From JAXGXT01 sp040772665 (GTDB lineage: Bacteria; Bacillota; Clostridia; Lachnospirales; Anaerotignaceae), in assembly GCA_040772665.1 (NCBI GenBank), contig JAXGXT010000001.1, positions 372,001-436,000 of the forward strand: a stretch of DNA of 64,000 nucleotides, written 5' to 3'. The stretch's first letter is position 1. Each line of letters starts with the position of its first letter. The position numbers and the translations under genes were made by a program. This document shows positions 8,042 through 17,191 of this stretch, in pieces. The notes beneath the pieces are model-generated. The model searched no databases, was not told where the DNA came from, and worked only from the letters and a program-made list of their open reading frames with translations.

Positions 8042-9364
8042 TTATTTTTCCTTCCTTTCCCTTACAACAAAATGTATAGGCGTTCCCGAAAAGCCAAAGG
8101 CTTCCCTAAACTTGTTTTCTATATAACGTCTGTAGCTAAAATGAAGAAGTTCTCTGTCGTTAACAAAGAGAATAAATGTTGGCGGTTTTACACTTGCCTG
8201 AGTTACATAATAAATTCTAAGCTGTTTTCCCTTATCTGCAGGCGGCTGCTGCATTGCCATTGCCTCAATAAGCACATCATTAAGAAGCCCTGTGCTTATT
8301 CTTAAAACATTATTTTCATTAACAATTTTAATTGTTTCAAGAAGCTTAGGCAGTCTTTGCCCTGTTTTTGCTGAAATAAAAACCTTTGGCGCATAAGACA
8401 TGTATGCCAGTTCATTTTCAATATCTTTAAGGAATTTGTTCATGGTTTTATCATCTTTTTCAATGTCATCCCATTTATTAACGGCAATAATCGCCGCTTT
8501 GCCCCTTTCATGGGCAATGCCTGCAATCTTTGTATCCTGATCTGTTACACCTTCGTTTGCATCAATAATAAGAACAGCAACATCACATCTTTCCACAGCC
8601 GTAACCGCACGTATAATGCTGAACCTTTCAATATCTTCTTTAATCTTGCTTTTTCTTCTCATGCCTGCAGTGTCTATAAATATAAACTTCTGACCGTCAA
8701 CTTCAATGGGCGTGTCAATTGCATCACGTGTTGTGCCCGCAATGCTGCTTACAATAAGTCTGTCCTCACCTAAGATTTTATTTATAAGAGAAGATTTTCC
8801 CACATTTGGTTTTCCTATAATTGCAACCTTAATTGCATCATCATCTTCTGTTTCCAAGCCTTCTTCAGGAAAGTGGCTGATAACCGCATCAAGCAAATCA
8901 CCAAGACCAAGCATCTGCCCTGCACTTACAGGCACAGGCTCCCCAAGGCCAAGGCTGTAAAACTCATAAATATCCATGTTTTCTCGTCGCATGTCATCAA
9001 CTTTATTAACAGCAAGCACAATTGGCTTTTTCGTTTTTCTAAGCATGTTTGCAATTTTTAAATCATCATCAATAACACCTTGCTTTATATCGCAGACAAA
9101 AACAATAACGTCTGCTGTTTCCATGGCAATTTCAGCCTGCTGAATAATCTGCCTTAGAATAATATCTTCTGTGTCAGGCTCCATTCCGCCTGTGTCAATA
9201 AGCGTGAACCTTTGATGAAGCCAGTCCACATCTGCATAAATTCTATCCCTTGTAACACCGGGGGTGTCTTGAACTATGGAAATTCTCTCCCCTGCCAGCT
9301 TATTAAAAAGTGTGGACTTTCCAACATTTGGTCTGCCTACAACGGCAACAATCGGTCTGCTCAT
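8042..9364 (-). CDS. der: Ribosome biogenesis GTPase Der
   Basis: This 440-residue protein has two tandem G domains followed by a KH-like domain, the Der/EngA layout. Domain 1 shows GRPNVGKST (10-18), DTPGVTRD, DTGGME and NKVD. Domain 2 shows GKPNVGKSS, SIAGTTRDAID, DTAGMRRK and NKWDD. Der acts in maturation of the 50S ribosomal subunit. The length is typical. The gene lies 18 bases after the DUF512 gene and four before plsY. Confidence 0.95.
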   Translation of the reverse strand: MSRPIVAVVGRPNVGKSTLFNKLAGERISIVQDTPGVTRDRIYADVDWLHQRFTLIDTGGMEPDTEDIILRQIIQQAEIAMETADVIVFVCDIKQGVIDDDLKIANMLRKTKKPIVLAVNKVDDMRRENMDIYEFYSLGLGEPVPVSAGQMLGLGDLLDAVISHFPEEGLETEDDDAIKVAIIGKPNVGKSSLINKILGEDRLIVSSIAGTTRDAIDTPIEVDGQKFIFIDTAGMRRKSKIKEDIERFSIIRAVTAVERCDVAVLIIDANEGVTDQDTKIAGIAHERGKAAIIAVNKWDDIEKDDKTMNKFLKDIENELAYMSYAPKVFISAKTGQRLPKLLETIKIVNENNVLRISTGLLNDVLIEAMAMQQPPADKGKQLRIYYVTQASVKPPTFILFVNDRELLHFSYRRYIENKFREAFGFSGTPIHFVVRERKEK

Positions 9365-9382
9365 ATTTTATAACCCCCGTTT

Positions 9383-10699
9383 TTAATTTTCTAAAATTGT
9401 TTTTATAAAGCTTTCTCCGCTTTCACCGGAAATTCTTATTTTAACACTAAGCTCTTTTTCAATTTCGCTTATTGTTATGTCATCAAGAAGAGTTTCTTCG
9501 CCGCTTCTTAAAAGGTTTTTGGGCAAACAAAGATATTCTCCTAAATCTTTCCCCTTAAGCTGCTCTATTATATCACAACCGCAAAGCAGCCCTGAAACAG
9601 AAATCTTTCCTCCGAAAAAATTGTTTTCTATGGGAAAAACGTTTATTTTTAAATTGTTGTATTTTTCCTCCAGCCTTTTGCAAAGTGAAGAAATAAACTC
9701 AAAAGCCGCAGTCCCCGTTGCCACGGAAACTGTTTTGTTTAAATCACCTTTTTTAAGTGTTTTAAAATATTGTTCAAATTCAAACTTCATAAGAGAAATC
9801 ATGCCTACACCGTTTTCAATCTGAGGAAGGTCTTCATAGCTTTCACAGCTTGGAAATTCTCTTTCTCCCGTTAAATAAAACTCATCAGCAATAAAAACAA
9901 ATGAACTTCCCATTTCTTTTTTAAGCTTTTTCTGCCACTTTTCAACAATTCCAATAACATTACGGCTGTCCTCTTTTTCAAAAGGCTCCATGGGATAAAG
10001 CCCCTGTCTGTATCTTGTTAAGCCAATGGGCACAACAGAAAGACTTTTTGCATGGGGATAAAACTTTGAAAGGTCTGAAATTGACTTTTCTAAAACATCC
10101 CCGTCATTTATGCCTTTGCAAAGCACAATTTGAAGGTTCATTTCAATTCCAGCCATGACAAGTTTCTCCATGTAGTGAAGAACCTTGTCTGCGTTTTTAT
10201 TGCTAAGCATTTTTTTTCTTAACTCTAAATCAGTGGTGTGAACAGATATATTTATTGGCGAAAGATGATAATAAACAATTCTGTCTATATCTTCTTCTTT
10301 CATGTTTGTAAGTGTTACATAGTTGCCTTGCAAAAAAGAAAGTCGGCTGTCATCATCTTTAAAATAAAGAGTTTCTCTCATTCCTTTAGGAAGCTGGTCT
10401 ATAAAACAAAATATACACTTATTATAACAGCTTTTGGCATCATCCATAAGGCCGCTTTCAAATGCTATTCCTAAATCCTCGTCATAGTCCTTTTCAATTT
10501 CAGCTATAACTTCCTCGCCTTGAATTGTCTTTATTTTCACTTCAATATATTCATCATTTATTAAAAACCTGTAGTCGAAAACGTCATTTACACTTTTTCC
10601 GTTAACAGACAATAAAACATCCCCGGGCTCAATACCCAGCTCTTCGGCTATGCTGTCCTTTTCCACCTTTATTATTACATTTTCCTTTGATTTTTTCAT
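9383..10699 (-). CDS. DUF512 family PDZ / radical-SAM-like protein
   Basis: This 438-residue protein has an N-terminal PDZ-like region (about 9-60, with LGIEPGDVLLSVNGKSV) followed by a cysteine cluster Cys91-x3-Cys95-x2-Cys98 in CYNKCIFCFIDQLPKGMR, the spacing that binds a radical-SAM iron-sulfur cluster. The C-terminal half matches the DUF512 family as I recall it. The family is widespread next to der in clostridia but its reaction is unknown to me. The gene lies three bases after pgeF and 18 before der. Confidence 0.85.
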   Translation of the reverse strand: MKKSKENVIIKVEKDSIAEELGIEPGDVLLSVNGKSVNDVFDYRFLINDEYIEVKIKTIQGEEVIAEIEKDYDEDLGIAFESGLMDDAKSCYNKCIFCFIDQLPKGMRETLYFKDDDSRLSFLQGNYVTLTNMKEEDIDRIVYYHLSPINISVHTTDLELRKKMLSNKNADKVLHYMEKLVMAGIEMNLQIVLCKGINDGDVLEKSISDLSKFYPHAKSLSVVPIGLTRYRQGLYPMEPFEKEDSRNVIGIVEKWQKKLKKEMGSSFVFIADEFYLTGEREFPSCESYEDLPQIENGVGMISLMKFEFEQYFKTLKKGDLNKTVSVATGTAAFEFISSLCKRLEEKYNNLKINVFPIENNFFGGKISVSGLLCGCDIIEQLKGKDLGEYLCLPKNLLRSGEETLLDDITISEIEKELSVKIRISGESGESFIKTILEN

Positions 10700-10702
10700 C
10701 CC

Positions 10703-11527
10703 TTAAAGCTCCTTGGCTCTTATACACATAAATGCGGCAAGGGAACCTCTTTTCTCTCCCTGTCTTCTGTGCGAATAAAAAAGCTCCTCATTACACATTG
10801 TGCACATGTTTGCCGCTTCAATATTTTCTTCCAATACACCGCTTTTTATAATAAGCTCTTTATTAATTCCCCAAATGTCTATTTTAAATTTGCCCTCTGT
10901 ACTTTTGTCATTTTCTATATACTTATGGGCAAAGTCAAACTCCTTTGTAAACTCAAGCACAACTTCCTCCCCAACCTGAAAACAACAGCCTCCTATTGAA
11001 GGGGCAATTCCTGCAATAACATCCTTTGGTTCTGTTTTAAACTTTTTCTGCATTTTTTTAATTGTTTCTCCTGCAATGTTTTTAACAGTTCCCCTCCAGC
11101 CTGCATGAGAAAGGGCTATTACCTTGTTTTTCCTATCGGCAAAAAACAACGGAACACAATCTGCATGAAACGTAACAAGTGTAACTTCCTCTTTGTCGGT
11201 TATAAAACCGTCAAACCCTTTAATATTGCTTTTAAACACATCCATACTTTCAACAATGCTTTCGTCAACATAAAGCACCTTGTTGTCATGTGTCTGGGTG
11301 CCGAAAACCATGTTTTTATAATCAAAACCGCAGGCACAAGAAATACGCCTGAAGTTTTCCTCAACATTTTCCTTTTTATCTCCCCTTGCAAAACCAAGGT
11401 TAAGACTTTCAAAATCGCCTTTGCTTATACCGCCGACTTTTGTTGAAAAGCAGTGGTTTATAAAACCTGCCTTTTCCATGTTTTCAAAAGCTAAAAATTT
11501 AACATTATTTTTTTCATATATTTTCAT
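10703..11527 (-). CDS. pgeF: Peptidoglycan editing factor PgeF (YlmD / laccase-like domain)
   Basis: This 274-residue protein carries the signatures of the multicopper-oxidase-like YfiH/YlmD family: FGTQTHDNKV, TFHADCVPLFF, SHAGWRGTVKN and a closing FYSHRRQGEKRGSLAAF. Family members have been described as removing wrongly incorporated residues from peptidoglycan precursors and as purine nucleosidases. Metal-binding His and Cys residues are present. It starts four bases after the yraN stop. Confidence 0.88.
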   Translation of the reverse strand: MKIYEKNNVKFLAFENMEKAGFINHCFSTKVGGISKGDFESLNLGFARGDKKENVEENFRRISCACGFDYKNMVFGTQTHDNKVLYVDESIVESMDVFKSNIKGFDGFITDKEEVTLVTFHADCVPLFFADRKNKVIALSHAGWRGTVKNIAGETIKKMQKKFKTEPKDVIAGIAPSIGGCCFQVGEEVVLEFTKEFDFAHKYIENDKSTEGKFKIDIWGINKELIIKSGVLEENIEAANMCTMCNEELFYSHRRQGEKRGSLAAFMCIRAKEL

Positions 11528-11531
11528 TTCA

Positions 11532-11918
11532 CTATATCCAATCTAAAAAAGCATTTTCTATAATTTTACCCATAGGCTTATTATCATCACAAAAAAGAAT
11601 TTCCACAACGTCAAACCTAAAATCACAATTATAAAGCTGGTTTTTATCTATATACATTTTTGCTGTTTCAATTATTTTTTTCTGTTTTTTTAAATTTACT
11701 GCTTCACAAGGAGAACCCTTCTCCAAATTAAACCTAAGCTTAACTTCAACAAAAACAATATACTCATTATGCCTTGCCACTATATCAATTTCTCCTGTTT
11801 TTGCAGTGAAGTTTCTTTCAATAATTTCATAGCCTTTTTTGCTTAATAATTTTACGGCCAAGTCTTCTCCAAAAGCACCTTTTTTTCTGTTTAAACTTTT
11901 ATTTGACCGGCTTTCCAT
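11532..11918 (-). CDS. yraN: YraN family (UPF0102) nuclease-like protein
   Basis: This 128-residue protein has the restriction-endonuclease-like pattern of the UPF0102 family, TGEIDIVARHNEYIVFVEVK, holding the Asp and Glu-x-Lys of a PD-(D/E)xK site. Function is not established; relatives neighbour rnhB in many genomes, as here. I place the start at the ATG at 11916-11918 because GAGGAG lies seven bases upstream. An ATG ten codons earlier would overlap the rnhB end and lacks a site. Confidence 0.85.
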   Translation of the reverse strand: MESRSNKSLNRKKGAFGEDLAVKLLSKKGYEIIERNFTAKTGEIDIVARHNEYIVFVEVKLRFNLEKGSPCEAVNLKKQKKIIETAKMYIDKNQLYNCDFRFDVVEILFCDDNKPMGKIIENAFLDWI

Positions 11919-11928
11919 AATGCTCTCC

Positions 11929-12693
11929 TCAAATAATATTTCCCACAAAGCTTCTTCTGTGTATAGGCGAAAGCCCGTTTTGCTTTATGCCCTCTATATG
12001 CCTTTGAGAACCATATCCTTTGTTGCTTTCAAAATCATAACCTGTATATGCTTTTCCATACTCTATCATCATTTTATCCCTTGTTACCTTGGCAACAATG
12101 CTTGCCGCACCAATGGAGATACTTCTGGCATCTCCTTTTATAATTCCTTTTTGGGGGATATGGATTTTAGGTATTGTAACCGCATCCACAAGAAGAAAAT
12201 CAGGTTTTATTTTTAAGCCTTCAACTGCCTTTTGCATTGCCTTATATGTTGCCTGCAAAATATTTATTTCGTCAATTTCCTTTGGGGAAACAACACCGAC
12301 ACAGTAGTCAACTGCCTCTTTAATAATTATGTTATAAAGCTCTTCTCTTTTGGTTTCTGAAAGTTTTTTAGAATCATTTATTCCTAAAATCCCACAATCT
12401 TGTTTTAATATAACAACAGCGGCAACAACTGGCCCTGCCAAAGGCCCTCTGCCCACCTCGTCAATTCCGCCAACAAAAGCATGCCCTTTTTCATAACACT
12501 CCCGCTCAAAAGCAGAAATCTCCCAAAGACGGTTTTGCTCTGCAAGATGGTTTTCATATCGTTTTTTTGCACTTTCCAAAAGCTTTATTACACCTTTTCT
12601 TTCATCTAAAACAAACTCCTCTATGGCCTGGGGAAGGTTTGAAACTTCTGTTGTGTCAAGCATTTGTTTTATTTGTGATATTGATTGAGGCAT
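11929..12693 (-). CDS. rnhB: Ribonuclease HII
   Basis: This 254-residue enzyme cleaves the RNA strand of RNA-DNA hybrids and removes single ribonucleotides from DNA. The active-site residues are visible: Asp78 and Glu79 in GGIDEVGRGPLAGPV, the later Asp in LLVDAVTIP and the AASIVAKVTRD segment. About 70 residues precede the catalytic core, the long form common in Firmicutes. AAAGGAG precedes the ATG by ten bases. It is the first gene of the run ending in gpsA. Confidence 0.95.
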   Translation of the reverse strand: MPQSISQIKQMLDTTEVSNLPQAIEEFVLDERKGVIKLLESAKKRYENHLAEQNRLWEISAFERECYEKGHAFVGGIDEVGRGPLAGPVVAAVVILKQDCGILGINDSKKLSETKREELYNIIIKEAVDYCVGVVSPKEIDEINILQATYKAMQKAVEGLKIKPDFLLVDAVTIPKIHIPQKGIIKGDARSISIGAASIVAKVTRDKMMIEYGKAYTGYDFESNKGYGSQRHIEGIKQNGLSPIHRRSFVGNII

Positions 12694-12734
12694 TTTCTAT
12701 TTTCTCCTTTGTAATAAGCTTCTTATCCTTTAAA

Positions 12735-12763
12735 AGTATACATTAAAACAAGTTATTTGTACA
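12735..12763 (-). promoter_or_regulatory. Candidate promoter for rnhB-gpsA run
   Basis: On the minus strand TGTACA and TATACT are separated by 17 bases. It lies between the rnj terminator and rnhB, the position a promoter would need. The -35 match is moderate. Confidence 0.4.
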
Positions 12764-12769
12764 TAATTA

Positions 12770-12802
12770 AAGCCGCTTTAAGATATTTTCTTAAAACGGC
12801 TT
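12770..12802 (-). terminator. Terminator after rnj
   Basis: A 14-bp stem (AAGCCGTTTTAAGA with TCTTAAAGCGGCTT, one mismatch) with a five-base loop lies five bases after the ribonuclease J stop. It is followed on the minus strand by TAATT rather than a full T run. Confidence 0.7.
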
Positions 12803-12806
12803 ATTA

Positions 12807-14483
12807 TTATTCTATCTCCATTATTATAGGCAATATAATAGGACTTCTTTTTGTTGCCTGCCACACATAGTCTTTAATTACATCTCTGATAAGATTTTTA
12901 ATTGGATTCCAGCCGTTGCCGTTGCCCGAAATTTCATAATTGTTTAAAGCCTTTGAAACTGCCTTTCTGGCCCCGTCCATAAGTTTTTCGTTTTCTCTTA
13001 CATAAACAAACCCTCTTGAAATAATGTCAGGGCCTGCAAGTATTTCTCCGCTTTCTTTTTCAATGCTTACAACAACAACCATAAGACCGTCTTCACTTAA
13101 ATGTTTTCTGTCACGAAGAACAATGTTACCCACATCTCCCACTCCAAGACCGTCCACAAGAAGCTGACCGTTTGGAACGCTTCCGTTAACTCGTGCATCC
13201 TTTTTAGACAGTTCAAGAACCTCGCCTTGAGTCATCATAAATATATTTTCTTTGGATATACCCATTGCCATTCCTAATTTTTTATGAGCATTCAGGTGTA
13301 TAAATTCACCGTGAACAGGCATGAAATATTTAGGGCGGGTAAGTGCCAGCATAAGCTTAAGCTCTTCCTCTCTTGCGTGTCCTGAAACATGAATTTCCTC
13401 CATGCTTCCGTATATAACATCAGCGCCCTTTTTAATCAAATCGTTTATAACCCTTAATATGCTTTTTTCATTTCCTGGTATGCTTGACGCACTGATTATA
13501 ATTTTATCCCCAGGCTTAACACTTACCTGCCTGTGCTCTGAGGCGGCAATTCTTGAAAGGGCACTCATTGTTTCCCCTTGAGAACCTGTTGTTATTATAA
13601 CAAGCTGTTCGTCTGAATAATTTTTAATTTCTGATATGTCGATTATTGTGTTTGGCGGAACATTAAGGTATTCAAGCTCAGTGCTTGTTCTTACTGCATT
13701 AACCATACTTCTGCCTATAATTGCCACTTTACGCTTTGTTCTATGGGCAGAGTTTATAATCTGCTGTATTCTGTGGATGTTAGAAGAGAATGTAGCAACC
13801 ATAATTCTGTTTTTTGGTGTATCGTCAAAAATCTTATCAAATACACCTCCCACAACCTTTTCGGAAATTGTAAAGCCTTTTCTTTCAGCATTTGTGCTGT
13901 CACTTAAAAGAAGAAGAACTCCCTCCTTTCCAAGTTCCGCAAAGCGGTGCAAATCTATAATTTCTCCGTCAATGGGTGTATAGTCAATTTTAAAATCCCC
14001 TGTGTGTATAACAGTTCCCACAGGGCTTGTTATTGCCATGGCAACAGCATCTGCAATAGAGTGGTTTGTGTGAATAAATTCCACCTTAAACTGTCCAAGT
14101 TTTACAGTTTCACCAGGAACAACAACGTGCCTTACAGTTTTATCAACAAGTCCGTGTTCTTTCAGTTTGTTTTCAAGAAGTCCAAGTGTCAATCGTGTTC
14201 CAAAAACAGGAACATTAAGTTCTTTTAAAATATAAGGCAATGCGCCTATGTGGTCCTCATGCCCGTGTGTAAGCAAAATTCCACGCACCCTGTCTATATT
14301 TTTAGTTAAATAGGTAATGTCGGGTATAACAAGGTCAATCCCCAGCATATCGTCTTGAGGGAATGCCAAGCCGCAGTCAACAATGATAATATCTTGGTTA
14401 TATTCAAAAACTGTCATGTTCTTTCCGATCTCGTGAAGTCCGCCCAAAGCTATTACCTTAAGTTTTGGTTTTTTTGGTGCCAA
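12807..14483 (-). CDS. rnj: Ribonuclease J
   Basis: This metallo-beta-lactamase/beta-CASP ribonuclease processes and degrades mRNA and trims rRNA in Firmicutes. It shows GGLHEIGKNMT, the zinc motif THGHEDHIGALP, IHTGDFK, GSQGE and the C-terminal HVSGHA box. I choose a TTG start at 14481-14483 (product 558 residues beginning MAPKKPKLK) because AAAAAAGGAGG ends eight bases before it. A longer frame from an ATG at 14504 would place that ribosome binding site inside the coding region as Lys-Lys-Gly-Gly. It is a single gene closed by its own terminator. Confidence 0.93.
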   Translation of the reverse strand: MAPKKPKLKVIALGGLHEIGKNMTVFEYNQDIIIVDCGLAFPQDDMLGIDLVIPDITYLTKNIDRVRGILLTHGHEDHIGALPYILKELNVPVFGTRLTLGLLENKLKEHGLVDKTVRHVVVPGETVKLGQFKVEFIHTNHSIADAVAMAITSPVGTVIHTGDFKIDYTPIDGEIIDLHRFAELGKEGVLLLLSDSTNAERKGFTISEKVVGGVFDKIFDDTPKNRIMVATFSSNIHRIQQIINSAHRTKRKVAIIGRSMVNAVRTSTELEYLNVPPNTIIDISEIKNYSDEQLVIITTGSQGETMSALSRIAASEHRQVSVKPGDKIIISASSIPGNEKSILRVINDLIKKGADVIYGSMEEIHVSGHAREEELKLMLALTRPKYFMPVHGEFIHLNAHKKLGMAMGISKENIFMMTQGEVLELSKKDARVNGSVPNGQLLVDGLGVGDVGNIVLRDRKHLSEDGLMVVVVSIEKESGEILAGPDIISRGFVYVRENEKLMDGARKAVSKALNNYEISGNGNGWNPIKNLIRDVIKDYVWQATKRSPIILPIIMEIE

Positions 14484-14614
14484 AAAAATTCCTCCTTTTT
14501 TCATTTAGTTTGTTCGTTCATCTTTATTATTTTAACCTTCTCTCATATACAAGTTTTTATGCACAAACAAAAGACCATCTTTTCTCATTTTAGTCTGAGT
14601 TTTAAGTGCACAGA

Positions 14615-14643
14615 AAAAAGACTGCCCCTTTTGCAGACTTTAA
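14615..14643 (-). terminator. Terminator after DUF1292 gene
   Basis: On the minus strand AAAG-T-CTGC pairs with GCAG-T-CTTT (nine positions, one mismatch) followed by a six-base T run. It closes the ireB-ruvX-DUF1292 unit about 75 bases downstream of the last stop codon. Confidence 0.55.
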
Positions 14644-14717
14644 AGAATGTCACACACCTACACCTTCAATAAGTCCGCCCACAGCCTTTTAATACAATAT
14701 AAGAGATAAATTTTTTC

Positions 14718-15017
14718 TTATTCCTCTATTTCAACGTCATAATCGTCGTTATTTTCTGCAAAAGCATCAGCCACAGCATCAAACTCATCGTCATCTTCAA
14801 TAAGTTCATAGCTTAACTCACCGTTGTTTTCCGCTGTCTTTTTAAGAATCATTGCCTCTGCGTCTTCATCTTCAAGAAGGTCTGCCTCAATAACAAGTAT
14901 ATAGCTTTCTCCCTTTAATTCAACTGTATCAATAATTGCAAACTCTGTTTCTTCCCCGTCCTCGTCTGTAAGCATAATTGTTTCATAACCGTCCATAATT
15001 TCTTCATCAAATCCCAT
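14718..15017 (-). CDS. DUF1292 family acidic protein
   Basis: This 99-residue, very acidic protein has the DUF1292 core: MLTDEDGEETEFAIIDTVEL followed by ESYILVIEAD. Function is unknown, but the family habitually follows ireB and ruvX in Firmicutes, exactly as here, which supports the call. An AGGAG site sits before the ATG. There are no membrane segments. Confidence 0.88.
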   Translation of the reverse strand: MGFDEEIMDGYETIMLTDEDGEETEFAIIDTVELKGESYILVIEADLLEDEDAEAMILKKTAENNGELSYELIEDDDEFDAVADAFAENNDDYDVEIEE

Positions 15018-15031
15018 TTTAAAATCTCCTT

Positions 15032-15463
15032 TTATTTTTTGTCTTTTATACTATCAAGATAGCCCTGCAAAATATAAACAGCCGCCATCTTGTCTATTAC
15101 GTCTTTTCTTTTTATGTTATTAAGCCCTGCTTCAGACAAAAACCTTGCCGCCGCCGCAGTGCTGAATCTTTCATCCCATAATATAACCGAAACCTTTGGA
15201 AACCGTCTTTCAAGACGTTCTTTATAGCTTTGGGTTTTTAAACATCTTTCGCTTATACTTCCGTCAAGGTTAATAGGATATCCCAAAACTATTTTTTCAA
15301 CACCATATTCTTTTATAATTTCTTCTATTCTTCCAAGGCTTTGCTTATACTCATTTTCGCTGTTTCTTCTTATAACTTCCAACCCTTGGGCACTCCAGCC
15401 AAAGGGGTCGCTTAAAGCAACTCCAACAGTTTTATCTCCATAATCCAATCCTAAAATTCGCAA
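15032..15463 (-). CDS. ruvX: YqgF/RuvX Holliday junction resolvase-like nuclease
   Basis: This RNase H-fold protein of about 143 residues opens RILGLDYGDKTVGVALSDP, with the first catalytic Asp, and continues with EKIVLGYP and LWDERFSTAAA, the conserved family blocks. Relatives act in pre-16S rRNA processing and possibly recombination. No ATG lies in the right place; TTG codons at 15463 and 15472 are the candidates. I prefer 15463, which gives the usual MRILGLDYG. Neither has a strong ribosome binding site, so translation may lean on ireB 31 bases upstream. Confidence 0.88.
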   Translation of the reverse strand: MRILGLDYGDKTVGVALSDPFGWSAQGLEVIRRNSENEYKQSLGRIEEIIKEYGVEKIVLGYPINLDGSISERCLKTQSYKERLERRFPKVSVILWDERFSTAAAARFLSEAGLNNIKRKDVIDKMAAVYILQGYLDSIKDKK

Positions 15464-15494
15464 AATTATCAATCCAGTCCGGTTTTAGAAACTT

Positions 15495-15761
15495 TTATTT
15501 CATGCTGCTTTCAATATAGCTTTCAACAAGTTCTTCAAGAAGTTCATCTCTTTCAAGCTTTCTTATAAGCACTCTTGCGTTGTTGTGGCTTGTTATGTAT
15601 GTAGGGTCTCCGGAAAGTATGTATCCCACAATTTGGTTAACAGGGTTATACCCCTTTTCTTTAAGGGCGGAATATACTGTTAAAATAATTCTTTTCGCCT
15701 CATTATCCATTTCTTTTGAAAGTCCGTCAAATTTCATAGTTTCGTTAAAGTTTTTATCCAT
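15495..15761 (-). CDS. ireB: IreB family regulatory phosphoprotein
   Basis: This 88-residue protein matches the IreB (formerly UPF0297/DUF965) family: an N-terminal ETMKFDG with the threonine that IreK-type kinases phosphorylate in enterococci, then the compact core with GYNPVNQIVGYILSGDPTYITS, the passage around the conserved Asn-Pro and Gly-Asp-Pro residues. The start at 15759-15761 is fixed by a GGGGAGGGA site; 13 further in-frame codons upstream look untranslated. It heads ireB-ruvX-DUF1292. Confidence 0.92.
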   Translation of the reverse strand: MDKNFNETMKFDGLSKEMDNEAKRIILTVYSALKEKGYNPVNQIVGYILSGDPTYITSHNNARVLIRKLERDELLEELVESYIESSMK

Positions 15762-15814
15762 ATTAATCCCTCCCCTTATGTTAGTTAAGCCTTGAAACAA
15801 GCCGCCTTATGGTA

Positions 15815-15843
15815 ATCATAATATATATTTAAGCTTTATGCAA
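15815..15843 (-). promoter_or_regulatory. Promoter of ireB-ruvX-DUF1292
   Basis: On the minus strand TTGCAT and TATGAT are separated by exactly 17 bases, about 50 bases before the ireB start. It lies in the short gap after mtaB. Confidence 0.55.
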
Positions 15844-15883
15844 TTACTATTTCTTTTCATCAAGCACTTAAAAGCTTCAAAGG

Positions 15884-17176
15884 CTAACAAATTTCACCAA
15901 CGGTCTTATTATTTTCAATTTTCTTTATTAAAACCTTGCATATACGGTTTTTTAAGTTTTCTTCTGATTTTGCCGAAACAAGTATATAGTTTGAAGTGTG
16001 TCCCTCAAAAACACCTTTTTGGCTTTCCTGTTCAAAAAGAACCTCCATTTCCTCTCCTATATGTTTTTCAATAAAGGCTTCTGCCATTTTTTCAGCCGTT
16101 TTTGTAAGTATTTTACTTCTTTCGGCCTTTGTTTTAGAATCCACCTGTTCCATTTGTGCCGCAGGGGTTCCCTTTTTAGGAGAGTATGGGAAAACATGAA
16201 CCTTTGAAAACCCTACACTTTTAACAAATTCAAGGCTGTCATTAAAATCCTCATGGCTTTCTGTGGGAAAACCAACAATTACATCTGTGGTTATTGCCGC
16301 ATCCGGCCAATATTTTCTTATGGTTTCAACAGCCTGCATATATTTTTCCGAAGTATATTTTCTGTTCATTGCTTTTAATGTTTTATCCGAGCCGCTTTGA
16401 AGGGAAAGGTGAAAATGACGGCACACCTTGCTAAGCTTTGAAAGCCCCTTCATAAACTCATCTGTAACTAAATTAGGCTCAACCGAGCTAAACCTTATTC
16501 TTTCAATACCCTTAATGGGATGTATTTTTTCTATAATTTGCAAAAGATTTGTTGTATGAAGCTCCTTGCCATAGCTTGCCACATGTATACCCGCCAAAAC
16601 CACTTCTTTAAAACCATTTTCAGCAAGCACCTGAACTTCTTTTATAACATCCTCCTCAGGCCTGCTTCTGACAGGGCCTCTTGCATAGGGAATTATACAA
16701 TATGAACAAAACTGGCTGCATCCGTCTTGAATTTTAAGATATGCCCTGCATCTGTTCATCATTTTATTTATGGCAATAGGCTCAAATGTTTTTTCTTCCA
16801 TAATTTCGCCTACGTTATCAATAATGCCCATTTCTCTTTGATATTTTTCTACAGCATCTACAATATCGTTTTTCCCTTTTGTTCCTATAACAATGTTTAC
16901 TTCCTTAATTTCTTTAATTTCATCAGGAGCCGTTTGTGAATAACAGCCGGCGGCAACAACAACAGCCTCAGGGTTTTGCCTTTTAACCTTTCTTATAAGC
17001 TGGCGGCTTTTTTTATCCCCTAAATTTGTAACAGTGCATGTATTAATAACATAAACATCTGCAATCTCGTCTATGTCCACAACTTCATAACCTCTTTCGG
17101 CGAAGGTTTCGGCTATTGCCTCACTTTCCACCTGATTTACCTTGCATCCCAAGGCAAAACTTGCAACCTTTTTCAT
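15884..17176 (-). CDS. mtaB: tRNA t6A37 methylthiotransferase MtaB
   Basis: This 430-residue radical-SAM enzyme adds a methylthio group to N6-threonylcarbamoyladenosine at tRNA position 37. The N-terminal domain has the three cysteines of the first cluster (FALGCKVNQVES, VINTCTVTNLG, VAAGCYS). The radical-SAM cluster is CSQFCSYC in KIQDGCSQFCSYCIIPYARG. A TRAM-like tail closes the protein. The short form of the first motif (GCKVNQVES) favours MtaB over MiaB. AGAGG precedes the ATG. It follows the hypothetical gene at 17192 by 15 bases. Confidence 0.93.
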   Translation of the reverse strand: MKKVASFALGCKVNQVESEAIAETFAERGYEVVDIDEIADVYVINTCTVTNLGDKKSRQLIRKVKRQNPEAVVVAAGCYSQTAPDEIKEIKEVNIVIGTKGKNDIVDAVEKYQREMGIIDNVGEIMEEKTFEPIAINKMMNRCRAYLKIQDGCSQFCSYCIIPYARGPVRSRPEEDVIKEVQVLAENGFKEVVLAGIHVASYGKELHTTNLLQIIEKIHPIKGIERIRFSSVEPNLVTDEFMKGLSKLSKVCRHFHLSLQSGSDKTLKAMNRKYTSEKYMQAVETIRKYWPDAAITTDVIVGFPTESHEDFNDSLEFVKSVGFSKVHVFPYSPKKGTPAAQMEQVDSKTKAERSKILTKTAEKMAEAFIEKHIGEEMEVLFEQESQKGVFEGHTSNYILVSAKSEENLKNRICKVLIKKIENNKTVGEIC

Positions 17177-17191
17177 TTTTTTAACCTCTTA

